Part shown: piece after piece, positions 55,701 to 62,153 of the stretch
How positions within the stretch are numbered: position 1 is the stretch's first letter
Layout of the letters: every line of letters begins with the position of its first letter
Source of the DNA: VAZQ01 sp963816745
GTDB taxonomy: Bacteria > Pseudomonadota > Alphaproteobacteria > Rhizobiales > Xanthobacteraceae
Direction: 5' to 3'
NCBI GenBank assembly: GCA_963816745.1
Contig: CAWFLQ010000006.1
Coordinates: 806,001-870,000 of the forward strand
Length of the DNA stretch: 64,000 nucleotides
The notes under the pieces: model-generated
What the model was told of the DNA's origin: nothing
Database searches by the model: none
The model's input: the letters and a program-made list of their open reading frames with translations, nothing else
Position numbers and translations under genes: made by a program

Positions 55701-55964
55701 TCCTTCTACTTCGCCGACATCAAGCTGACCACGCTGGAATTGCGCACAGGAGGAATGCCCTGGGGCCTCACCATGATGTTCGATGAGCATCGGGAAGACG
55801 GTCGTTGCCAGGCGCTGTTCGATGCCGGGATTTACCAGCCGGACGGAATGCACAGAATGGTCGGCCGCCTGAGGCGGCTTCTTGATGCAGTCTCGCGCCA
55901 TCCGGATTCGTCCATTGAAACGCTGCTCGCAACCAGCGCCCGGAGCTTGCCGGATCACGGATAG
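52764..55964 (+). CDS. Nonribosomal peptide synthetase, adenylation-thiolation-condensation order
   Basis: The 1066-aa protein has three domains. Adenylation (about 15-520): AFLCYTSGSTARPKAVMRTH, FYSGDLARVNPDGLLEFVGR, VKIRGYRVDLREVEH and PLTAHGKVDRDKL. Carrier protein (about 530-610): DDFFDLGGDSLAAA, Ser about 563. Condensation (about 630-1050): catalytic ASHHIVYDAWSSE, His pair about 753-754. The FDxS segment carrying the usual alpha-amine-binding Asp is missing (TGGLGSSISWCALLHG), and the A5 motif is FGSSETG instead of YGPTE, so the substrate may not be a normal alpha-amino acid. There is no thioesterase, MbtH or PPTase gene nearby. It stands between two alkaline phosphatase genes. The product is unknown. 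Confidence 0.9.
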   Translation: MNEVTPESQKTRGNPRAPENSLPGAFEQAADMHRLRTAIGSGVWQPTYRELNEAANRLAHALLHRGGAAGDRVAILMQHDAPMIAAVLGALKAGRTVVVFNPTDPAARLSELMHDAQPGLIVSDGENRRLATAISGEGCAVESYESISTSGPACNPGIRVSPDDAAFLCYTSGSTARPKAVMRTHRQEVRNARVHAGSWELVAHDRVALLASLTGGLGSSISWCALLHGATLYPFATMDRGFVGLADALTDHGITILPSTTSFFRAFAKSLDDGMSFPQIRVVRVGSESATSEDFSAFQAHFPEASQFVLTFGSSETGNIAQLNLRRGDKVAEGRLPIGRPADEIEVELLDERGAKVAPGETGEIVVRGQALCAGYWRNPAATAAQFSKAPAGSDVRVFYSGDLARVNPDGLLEFVGRKDTRVKIRGYRVDLREVEHAVMRLPAVERVFLDAVEDLNDGLQLVAYVVPRQPSSAGILRRALRAVLPRHMVPTAFVFLDGFPLTAHGKVDRDKLRQVRSLGPVRQSPAQPATDTELLLARIWSDVFDLAEVYRHDDFFDLGGDSLAAATVAVQVHSALGVTLNLGAFHDHPTLAELAATVEGMRGVKITDDAPQLARAPHGDGLPLSFVQERVWNDSQSARAAPGYTSIRSYHVVGPLDHGVLRACMNHMAARHETLRSTFPAIDGRPIQIVHPPAPVPLPFLDLAGTPEPERQAKLHMEKEAARGFDLAEGPLLRFSLIRLRENEHWLLRASHHIVYDAWSSEIYFRQLGHLYEAKRSGSDLPLPETASLQYGDYAVWERKTLRRDGAAYGDAISWWADVLAGAPRVLELPFRRAQPVTDADPADGEITWGIDGETSLRLAELARAERTTYYVVRLATFVMLLAAETGQTDIVLGTYVSNRNRPELHDMLGFFSNLATLRFACERSMKFRDWLSVVRTRVVETEAHCQIPYEELRRELLQRGVVPPDIQVIVNVARHNVSFYFADIKLTTLELRTGGMPWGLTMMFDEHREDGRCQALFDAGIYQPDGMHRMVGRLRRLLDAVSRHPDSSIETLLATSARSLPDHG

Positions 55965-55982
55965 TCAACAGCCTGCGGCGCT

Positions 55983-57551
55983 TCACCCGCGCGCCGCCGG
56001 CGCACCGCGGGACCACTTCTCCATCCGCGGCTCGATCTTCGTGGCCCAGAGCTCGCGATCCTCGACGTCCTTGAGGGTGACGGTCATCACCTCGGTCGCG
56101 CCGTCGATAGCCACGTGGCCGAAGAATTGCAGTCCGAAGCACGGCGCGAGGTCATCGCACTGGCCATCGCCGCAACCCTTCTGGAACACCGCGCGCGGGC
56201 CGAAGGTGTTGTCGAGCTTCTGCGGCTGCCAGGTGCCGGCATGAAGCGGGCCGGAGATGAACTCCCAGAACGGATCGAAGTCCTGGAACATGGCGGCGTT
56301 CGGATCGTAGTAGTGCGCGGCGGTGTAATGCATGTCGGCGGTGAGCCACACCGTGTTGCGGATGCCGGCATGCTTGATGAAGGCGAGCAGGTCGGCGATC
56401 TCGATCTCGCGCCCGCGCGCGGGGCCATCCCCTTGGGCAACCGCGTCGCCGCTCACCACCCCGAGCGGCAGATCGGCGGCGATGACCTTCCAGGTCGCCG
56501 GCGAATTCATCAGCTCGCGCTTGAGCCAGGACATCTGCGTGGCCCCTAGAATAGCGGCCGCAGCCCCATCCGGTCCGATGGCGGTACGGTAGGAGCGCAT
56601 GTCCAGCATGAAGACATCGAGCAGCGGGCCATAGGGGATCTTGCGATAGATGCGTCCCGCCTCCGCCAGCGTCTCCCGCATCGGCATGAATTCATGGAAG
56701 GCGCGGCCGCCACGCGCGGACAGCGTGAGGATGCTCTTGTCCACGTAGCCGTCCCAGCCGAGCGCCTGGCCGGGTATCCAATCGTTGGTGACCTCGTGAT
56801 CGTCCCATTGCGCGAACATCGGCACGTCCGCATTGAACGCACGCAGGTTCCGGTCGATGAGGTTGTATTTGTAGTTGCCGCGAAAGTCGGCGAGCGTCTG
56901 CGCGATCCTGGACTTCTCCTCGGTGACGATGCTCTTCCAGATTTCGCCGTTCGGCAGCGTGCGCTCCGCGGGAATCGGACAATCGGCATAGATGTGGTCG
57001 CCGGAATGGATGAAGAAGTCCGGCCGGCACTTCGCCATGGTCGCGTAGGTGCGCATGCCGCCGCGGTCCTCGTCGATGCCCCAGCCCGCGGTATCTCCCG
57101 ACCAGGCGAAAGAGATCGAGCGGCGGTCGCTGGGCGCGGTACGAAAGCGCCCGACCTGCGGCTCGCTCAGCACCGTCGGAAACGAATGATCCTGGAATCG
57201 GATGCGATAGAACATATCTTGCCCGGCCGGCAGACCTTCGATCAGCGCCTTGGCGGTGAAATCGGTCTCCGGCAGCGCATCGACGAAGACGACGCTGCGG
57301 ACGTTCCTGAAGCTGTCGGTGGTGGCGACCTCGACCAGCATCCGCGCGGGCCGGTCGGCGCGCGCCCAAACGACGCCCGAATCGGTCGAGACGTCGCCCG
57401 ACTGGATGCCGTGGGTGATGAGCGGCCGATCGTCGGCGCGGCTGAGATAAGGTTTGGCAATGCCGCCGACGGCCGTGATCGCGACCGACGATGCCGCAGT
57501 GCTCAAGAAACGGCGCCGTGTAAGGGCTCCGTTGCGCAGTGTGACGGCCAT
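55983..57551 (-). CDS. phoD: Alkaline phosphatase D, Tat-exported
   Basis: The 522-aa product has a twin-arginine signal (ALTRRRFLSTAASSVAITAV). The PhoD N-terminal domain (about 45-140) contains THGIQSGDVSTDSGVVWARA. The metallophosphatase domain has ISFAWSGDTAGWG, FIHSGDHIYADCPI, VPMFAQWDDHEVTNDW and TVWLTADMHYTAAHYYDP. PhoD enzymes use Fe/Ca and cleave mono- and diesters, including phospholipid head groups and teichoic acids. The gene is convergent with the peptide synthetase (18-bp gap). A near-ideal Pho box lies 49-75 bp upstream. Confidence 0.94.
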   Translation of the reverse strand: MAVTLRNGALTRRRFLSTAASSVAITAVGGIAKPYLSRADDRPLITHGIQSGDVSTDSGVVWARADRPARMLVEVATTDSFRNVRSVVFVDALPETDFTAKALIEGLPAGQDMFYRIRFQDHSFPTVLSEPQVGRFRTAPSDRRSISFAWSGDTAGWGIDEDRGGMRTYATMAKCRPDFFIHSGDHIYADCPIPAERTLPNGEIWKSIVTEEKSRIAQTLADFRGNYKYNLIDRNLRAFNADVPMFAQWDDHEVTNDWIPGQALGWDGYVDKSILTLSARGGRAFHEFMPMRETLAEAGRIYRKIPYGPLLDVFMLDMRSYRTAIGPDGAAAAILGATQMSWLKRELMNSPATWKVIAADLPLGVVSGDAVAQGDGPARGREIEIADLLAFIKHAGIRNTVWLTADMHYTAAHYYDPNAAMFQDFDPFWEFISGPLHAGTWQPQKLDNTFGPRAVFQKGCGDGQCDDLAPCFGLQFFGHVAIDGATEVMTVTLKDVEDRELWATKIEPRMEKWSRGAPAARG

Positions 57552-57599
57552 TGGGCCTCCGCCGCCGAATCGGTGAGGCGGAAACTGCCCGCGTCGTCT

Positions 57600-57626
57600 G
57601 ACAGAGGGCCGACAGTTTGACGACAG
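57600..57626 (-). promoter_or_regulatory. Pho box of phoD
   Basis: On the minus strand CTGTC occurs three times at exact 11-bp spacing (CTGTCGT, CTGTCGG, CTGTCAG). This is the cleanest Pho box in the window. It lies 49-75 bp upstream of the phoD ATG. Confidence 0.8.
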
Positions 57627-57721
57627 CTGGATGAAGGCTGGAGCGCAATGATTCGCGTCAATACCGTGGTAATCATTATGGCGCGCTCAAGAAGCGTGCA
57701 ATTAACGACGTTGCAAGCTTT

Positions 57722-58045
57722 TCAGTGGTCGGACGCGAGCTTGAGGCCGACCATGCCGGCGATGATCAAGGTGAGGCAGGTCACGCGGACGACGTCGGTC
57801 GACTCGCCGAACGCCACCATGCCGATGATCATCGTCCCGACGGCGCCGATGCCGGTCCACAGAGCGTAGGCAGTACCGAAGGGTAACGATTTCAGGGCCA
57901 CGCTCAGCAGGGCGAAGCTGAAGACGATGGATGTCACCATGCCGACGCTCGGCCAGAACCGGGTGAGGCCGTCCGAGTATTTGAGCCCGAGAGCCCAAGC
58001 GATCTCCAGCAGCCCGGCAAGGAAAATCGCAAGCCAGCCGGTCAA
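57722..58045 (-). CDS. gdx: Small multidrug resistance protein, guanidinium exporter type (Gdx/SugE)
   Basis: The 107-aa protein has four membrane helices. It matches SugE/Gdx: FLAGLLEIAWALGLKYSDGL with the proton/substrate Glu of helix 1, ALKSLPFGTAYALWTGIGAV (the Gdx signature) and RVTCLTLIIAGMVGLKLAS. Gdx exchanges guanidinium for protons. The likely start is the TTG at 58045; the open frame reaches 58117 through the end of btaB. No guanidine riboswitch is obvious upstream because btaB lies there. It appears to be co-transcribed with btaB; a link to lipid remodelling is not evident. Confidence 0.82.
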   Translation of the reverse strand: MTGWLAIFLAGLLEIAWALGLKYSDGLTRFWPSVGMVTSIVFSFALLSVALKSLPFGTAYALWTGIGAVGTMIIGMVAFGESTDVVRVTCLTLIIAGMVGLKLASDH

Positions 58046-58091
58046 GTCGTTGCCTCGCTCGTTCTCACTCCGCTCTTGATCACGGCCTCGT

Positions 58092-58808
58092 TCATTTCTT
58101 CGCCTCGACGACGGCATAGACCACGTAACCGCGGTAAGGCCGCTCGACTGTCACCTTAGCGGCGGCACGCGCCGCGCGCGATGCGAGATCCGCTTCCAGG
58201 CTGTCGGCCGGTTTCACGTGGAACAGCGCGAGCCATGCGCGCAACAGCGCGCGGAAGGTGGTCGGCAACCGTTCCTGGCGACCGAAGTCGACGATGGCGA
58301 GCCGGCCGCCGCTGGCCAACAACGAAAGCGAGACATCGAGCACCCCTTGCCAGCCCGGAATCATGGAAAGGCTGTACGAGATCATGATGCGGTCGAAGCG
58401 CTGCTCGCCGAACACGAGGCGCGGATGGAACGCGGTGGCATCGGCGTGGGCGACGCGCACGCGCAATTCGAGGCCGGCGCGCTCGATCGCCTCGATCGCC
58501 GAGGTGAGCATATGGGTCGACACATCGATGCCGAAGAACCGCGCCTGCGGATACCTTCGCGCCGCCAGGATGAGATTGCGGCCAGTTCCGCAGCCGATCT
58601 CGAGCACGGCCTGCCCCGGCTCCGGCGCGAGATCCGCGATCAACCGGTTGCGCCCGAGCAGGAAAAATCTGCGCGTGAGGTCGTAGATGTGCCGCTGGCG
58701 CCGATAGATCCGGTTCATCAGCGCGGTCGCGGCGGCAGTCCCGGTCAGCGGCCGGCTCGCGGGCGCTGCGAGGGTCTCGTCGCCGAATGTCCTCGTCGTG
58801 GTGATCAC
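58092..58808 (-). CDS. btaB: Diacylglycerylhomoserine N-methyltransferase (BtaB)
   Basis: The 238-aa class I SAM-dependent methyltransferase has the BtaB opening MNRIYRRQRHIYDLTRRFFL followed by LLGRNRLIADL. SAM motif I is VLEIGCGTGRNLILAARRYP, and then FFGIDVSTHMLTSA and FDRIMISYSLSMIPGW follow. BtaB adds three methyl groups to diacylglycerylhomoserine to give the betaine lipid DGTS. BtaA is encoded 2 kb away. In Rhodobacter and Sinorhizobium the pair is induced by phosphate starvation. Divergent from the plcP-like gene. Confidence 0.88.
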   Translation of the reverse strand: MITTTRTFGDETLAAPASRPLTGTAAATALMNRIYRRQRHIYDLTRRFFLLGRNRLIADLAPEPGQAVLEIGCGTGRNLILAARRYPQARFFGIDVSTHMLTSAIEAIERAGLELRVRVAHADATAFHPRLVFGEQRFDRIMISYSLSMIPGWQGVLDVSLSLLASGGRLAIVDFGRQERLPTTFRALLRAWLALFHVKPADSLEADLASRAARAAAKVTVERPYRGYVVYAVVEAKK

Positions 58809-58895
58809 CGTCGGCTCCTGGATCGCTCTTTGGTCGAATCGGCACAGTCTACCGGTCGCTCTATAAAGCCCCGATGACGGTGGACCGGGCGCATG

Positions 58896-58913
58896 CCGTC
58901 ATCTCGCTGCAAT
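58896..58913 (+). promoter_or_regulatory. Weak Pho-box-like site before plcP
   Basis: CCGTCAT and CTGCAAT are 11 bp apart, 72-89 bp upstream of the likely start at 58985. The match is partial (6/7 and about 5/7), so this is only suggestive. Confidence 0.3.
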
Positions 58914-58984
58914 GGAAATCGGCGATAGACCGCCCATGGCTGTGGGCAGGGTTGCCGATGCTTGACCGGGTTTCGAAGGGGCCG

Positions 58985-59797
58985 ATGCGAGTTCGGACGC
59001 TGTTTCTGTCGGACATCCATCTCGGCTCGAAGGGCTGCCAAGCCGACAAGCTCCTCGACTTCCTGCGCCATTACGAAGCCGACACCGTCTATCTCGTGGG
59101 CGACATCGTCGATGGCTGGCAGCTGAAGTCCAACTGGTATTGGCCGCAAACCCACAACGACGTCGTGCAGAAGCTCTTGCGCCAGGCCCGCAAGGGCGCC
59201 CGCCTGCTCTATATCCCCGGCAATCACGACGAGTTCCTGCGCGACTACTACGGCACGCATTTCGGCGGCATCGACGTGCTCGAGGACGCCATCCATGTCG
59301 GCACCGACGGCAAGCGCTACCTCGTCATTCACGGCGATCTGTTCGACGTGGTGATTCGGCACGCGCGCTGGCTCGCGCTGCTCGGCAACAACGCCTACGA
59401 CCTCGCGATCTGGCTCAACACCCATTTCAACGCGATCCGCCGGGCGTTCGGCCTGACCTATTGGTCGCTGTCGCAATGGGCCAAGCTGAAAGTGAAGAAT
59501 GCCGTCAACTTCATCGGCGAGTACGAGACCACACTCTCCGCCGAGGCTCGCCGGCGCGGCGTCGACGGCGTGATCTGTGGGCACATCCACCATGCCGTGA
59601 TCCGCGACGACGCCGGCCTGTGCTACATCAATTGCGGCGACTGGGTCGAAAGCTGCACGGCCGTCGTGGAGCACTTCGACGGGCGCTTCGAGATCGTCAA
59701 ATGGGTCAGTCGCGGACCGCGGCTCGACGAATCGGACCTCGTCGCCGCGCCGACCACGACGCAACCACGGCTGGAATCGGCACCCGGCGGCGCATAG
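58985..59797 (+). CDS. plcP: Metallophosphoesterase, PlcP-like phospholipase C
   Basis: The 270-aa calcineurin-type protein has all metal motifs: LFLSDIHLGSKG, LVGDIVDGWQL, IPGNHDEFLRDYYG, VIHGDLFDVV and ICGHIHHAVI. Its family (COG2908, often called UDP-2,3-diacylglucosamine hydrolase) includes PlcP of Sinorhizobium, which under phosphate limitation cleaves phosphatidylcholine to diacylglycerol and phosphocholine. Placement between btaB and btaA supports the PlcP role over LpxH. The ATG at 58985 follows GAAGGGG; earlier starts at 58958 and 58874 remain possible. Confidence 0.82.
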   Translation: MRVRTLFLSDIHLGSKGCQADKLLDFLRHYEADTVYLVGDIVDGWQLKSNWYWPQTHNDVVQKLLRQARKGARLLYIPGNHDEFLRDYYGTHFGGIDVLEDAIHVGTDGKRYLVIHGDLFDVVIRHARWLALLGNNAYDLAIWLNTHFNAIRRAFGLTYWSLSQWAKLKVKNAVNFIGEYETTLSAEARRRGVDGVICGHIHHAVIRDDAGLCYINCGDWVESCTAVVEHFDGRFEIVKWVSRGPRLDESDLVAAPTTTQPRLESAPGGA

Positions 59798-60796
59798 GTG
59801 CCGACCATCATCCGGAGATCATGGCGAGCCGCGGCAATCGTCTTTTGCCTGCTCGCATTGGCGTGCCTGTCCGGGCCGCTGTTTCCGTTCGAGCCGAAAC
59901 CGTCCGGCATCGCCGCGGCGGTGGCAAACGTACCGGACCTCGACGCCTATCTGCGCCGGCGCGAGGCGGAGAGTGGGGACGTTCGGCCGGACCTCGCCAA
60001 GACGATCGCGTGGAACGATCCGGTCGCACGCAACAAGACGCCGCTCGCGCTCGTCTATCTGCACGGATTCTCGGCGAGCCGGAGGGACATCGCTCCCGTG
60101 GTCGCGACCTTGGCGGGCAGGCTCGGAGCCAACGCCTTCTCGACCCGCCTGACGGCGCATGGCCGCACCACGCCCGCCGGATTTGCCACCGCGACCGCGC
60201 AGGACTGGCTCGACGACGCGCGCGAGGCGCTCGCCATCGGCCGGCGAATCGGCGATCGCGTGGTCCTGATCGGAATCTCGACCGGCGCGCTGCTGGCGAC
60301 GATGGCGGCGCTCGAGGACAATTCGTCCGACATCGCCGCGCTGGTGCTGCTCTCGCCCAACTTCGCCATCCGGGATTGGCGCGGCAAGTTCATCTCGGGG
60401 CCGCTGGGCGGCCTGCTCGCACGCGTCGTGTTCGGCCAGGAATATTCCTTCCAGCCGGACAGCGCGGGCCATGCTGAATTCTGGACCACGCACTATCCCT
60501 CGCAGGCCATCGTTGCGCTGATGGACCTGGTGAATCACGCGCGCTCGCTCCATCTCGATACGCTCAGGATCCCCACGCTGGTCATCTATACGAGCAAAGA
60601 CGCTGTCGTCGACGTCGAGGCGATCAAGGAGCGGTTCGACGAGATTCAAGGGCCGGCGAAGTTGCTCGTCGACCTGCCCGAAGCCACGCGCCACGAGCTG
60701 ACCGGCGACGCGCTCGCGCCGGAGACGGTGGGGCCGGTCGTGGAACGCATAGCCGCATTCCTCGCCGCCGACGCCATGGTCGCACCGAGCAAGTAG
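59798..60796 (+). CDS. Alpha/beta hydrolase (lipase-like) in the betaine-lipid cluster
   Basis: The 332-aa product starts at a GTG immediately after the plcP stop, so the two are coupled. It has an N-terminal signal or anchor (AAAIVFCLLALACLSGPLFP), then an oxyanion strand ALVYLHGFSASRRDIAPV, nucleophile LIGISTGALLATMAAL, acid in VIYTSKDAVVDVEAI and His in PEATRHELTGD. The GFSASRRD motif resembles monoglyceride lipases and lysophospholipases. Function is not known; position suggests work on membrane lipids during phosphate limitation. Confidence 0.82.
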   Translation: MPTIIRRSWRAAAIVFCLLALACLSGPLFPFEPKPSGIAAAVANVPDLDAYLRRREAESGDVRPDLAKTIAWNDPVARNKTPLALVYLHGFSASRRDIAPVVATLAGRLGANAFSTRLTAHGRTTPAGFATATAQDWLDDAREALAIGRRIGDRVVLIGISTGALLATMAALEDNSSDIAALVLLSPNFAIRDWRGKFISGPLGGLLARVVFGQEYSFQPDSAGHAEFWTTHYPSQAIVALMDLVNHARSLHLDTLRIPTLVIYTSKDAVVDVEAIKERFDEIQGPAKLLVDLPEATRHELTGDALAPETVGPVVERIAAFLAADAMVAPSK

Positions 60797-60905
60797 CAAA
60801 GCGTCATCGATCCCGGACGCGACCTGAGTCGCCGCGCTGTCGCAAAAGTGCAGCGTGGCCGCATTAAAGTCGTTCGAATCGCCCGAACCATGAGGTCTTT
60901 CCCGG

Positions 60906-62111
60906 ATGAATACCCAACTGATCGCCGACGCCGTCTATAACCGCCGCGAGGAAGGCGAAGCGACGGTGTGGGACCGGCTCTTCGCCATCTGGTTCCAGCG
61001 GCTCGTCTACAACCAGATCTGGGAAGATCCCGAAGCCGACCTCGAAGCGCTCGATCTGCCGCACAACGCCACGCTGGTCACGATCTCCTCCGGCGGCTGC
61101 AATGCGTTGTCCTATCTCGTGGCGAAGCCGCGGCAGATCTACGCAGTCGATCTCAACGATGCCCATCTCGCGCTCCTGAACCTGAAGATCGCCGGACTGC
61201 GCGGGCTCGGCGACTATGCCGCGTTCTGGCGCTTCTTCGGCGAAGGTGCCTCCGAGTCGAACGCCGAGATCTATCGCGCTGCGCTGCGGCCGCTGCTCAA
61301 CCCGAAGACGCGTACATTCTGGGACGGTCGCGACCTGACGGGACGGCCACGCTATCGCCATTTCTGCGATGGGTTCTATCGCCACGGCGCGCTCGGCCGC
61401 TTCGTCGGCTTCGCACACCTGCTCGCGCGTCTCTACCGCATCGACCTGCGCGCCCTGCTGCGCGGCGAGGCCGACGATGCCGCGCGGTCGAAGGCGCTGG
61501 AGCGCCTCAGCGGCCTGTTCCAGTCGCGCTTCGCTCGCGCGCTGGCACGCAACCCGGCGCTGCTGTTCAGCTTGGGGATCCCGCCGCGCCAGCGTGATCT
61601 CCTGGCCGGCGAGCGCTCGCTCGCCGACGTGCTGCACGACCGCCTGCTCGGCCTGATCGAGAATCACCCGATCGAAACGAATTACTTCGCCTGGCAGGCG
61701 CTCGCCCGCCGCTATCCCGGACCGGGCAACAAGGGCTTGCCGCTCTATCTGCAGGAGCGCTGGTTTGGGCAGATGCGCGACCGGGCGAACGCCATCGTCC
61801 CGAAGCACGCCAATATCCGCGCCCTGCTCGAAACGCTTCCGGCCCGGCATGTCGATGCGGTGGTCCTGCTGGATTCGCAGGACTGGATGGCACCACAGGA
61901 AATTCGCGCGATATGGGACGCGATCGATCGCTGCGGCAAGGACGACGTGCGCGTCATCTTCCGAACGGCGGGAGCAGCATCTCCGCTCGAGGAGCCCGAT
62001 CTCCTTCCTCTGCGGCGCACCTGGTACCGCGACAGCACGCGCAGCGCGATCGGTTTCGAAAAGGACCGCTCCGGCATCTATGGCGGATTTCACCTTTATC
62101 GGCGGCGGTAG
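60906..62111 (+). CDS. btaA: S-adenosylmethionine:diacylglycerol 3-amino-3-carboxypropyl transferase (BtaA, DUF3419)
   Basis: The 401-aa product belongs to DUF3419: VYNQIWEDPEADLEALDLPH, then the SAM-binding VTISSGGCNALSYLVAKPRQ, YAVDLNDAHLALLNLKIAGL, ENHPIETNYFAWQALARRYP and VVLLDSQDWMAPQEIRAIWD. BtaA moves the homoserine moiety of SAM to diacylglycerol, the first DGTS step; BtaB completes it. The diacylglycerol would come from the PlcP-like enzyme upstream. A 109-bp gap separates it from the lipase gene and shows no convincing Pho box. Confidence 0.92.
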   Translation: MNTQLIADAVYNRREEGEATVWDRLFAIWFQRLVYNQIWEDPEADLEALDLPHNATLVTISSGGCNALSYLVAKPRQIYAVDLNDAHLALLNLKIAGLRGLGDYAAFWRFFGEGASESNAEIYRAALRPLLNPKTRTFWDGRDLTGRPRYRHFCDGFYRHGALGRFVGFAHLLARLYRIDLRALLRGEADDAARSKALERLSGLFQSRFARALARNPALLFSLGIPPRQRDLLAGERSLADVLHDRLLGLIENHPIETNYFAWQALARRYPGPGNKGLPLYLQERWFGQMRDRANAIVPKHANIRALLETLPARHVDAVVLLDSQDWMAPQEIRAIWDAIDRCGKDDVRVIFRTAGAASPLEEPDLLPLRRTWYRDSTRSAIGFEKDRSGIYGGFHLYRRR

Positions 62112-62153
62112 CTCCGACCGCTTTGGCGGGCCTGTCAACGACATCAATACTTG

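Noticed and set aside
58861..58985. Strong Pho box shared by btaB and plcP
   Set aside because: Only a partial two-unit match is present, on the plcP strand. Nothing on the btaB strand reaches the quality of the phoA and phoD sites.
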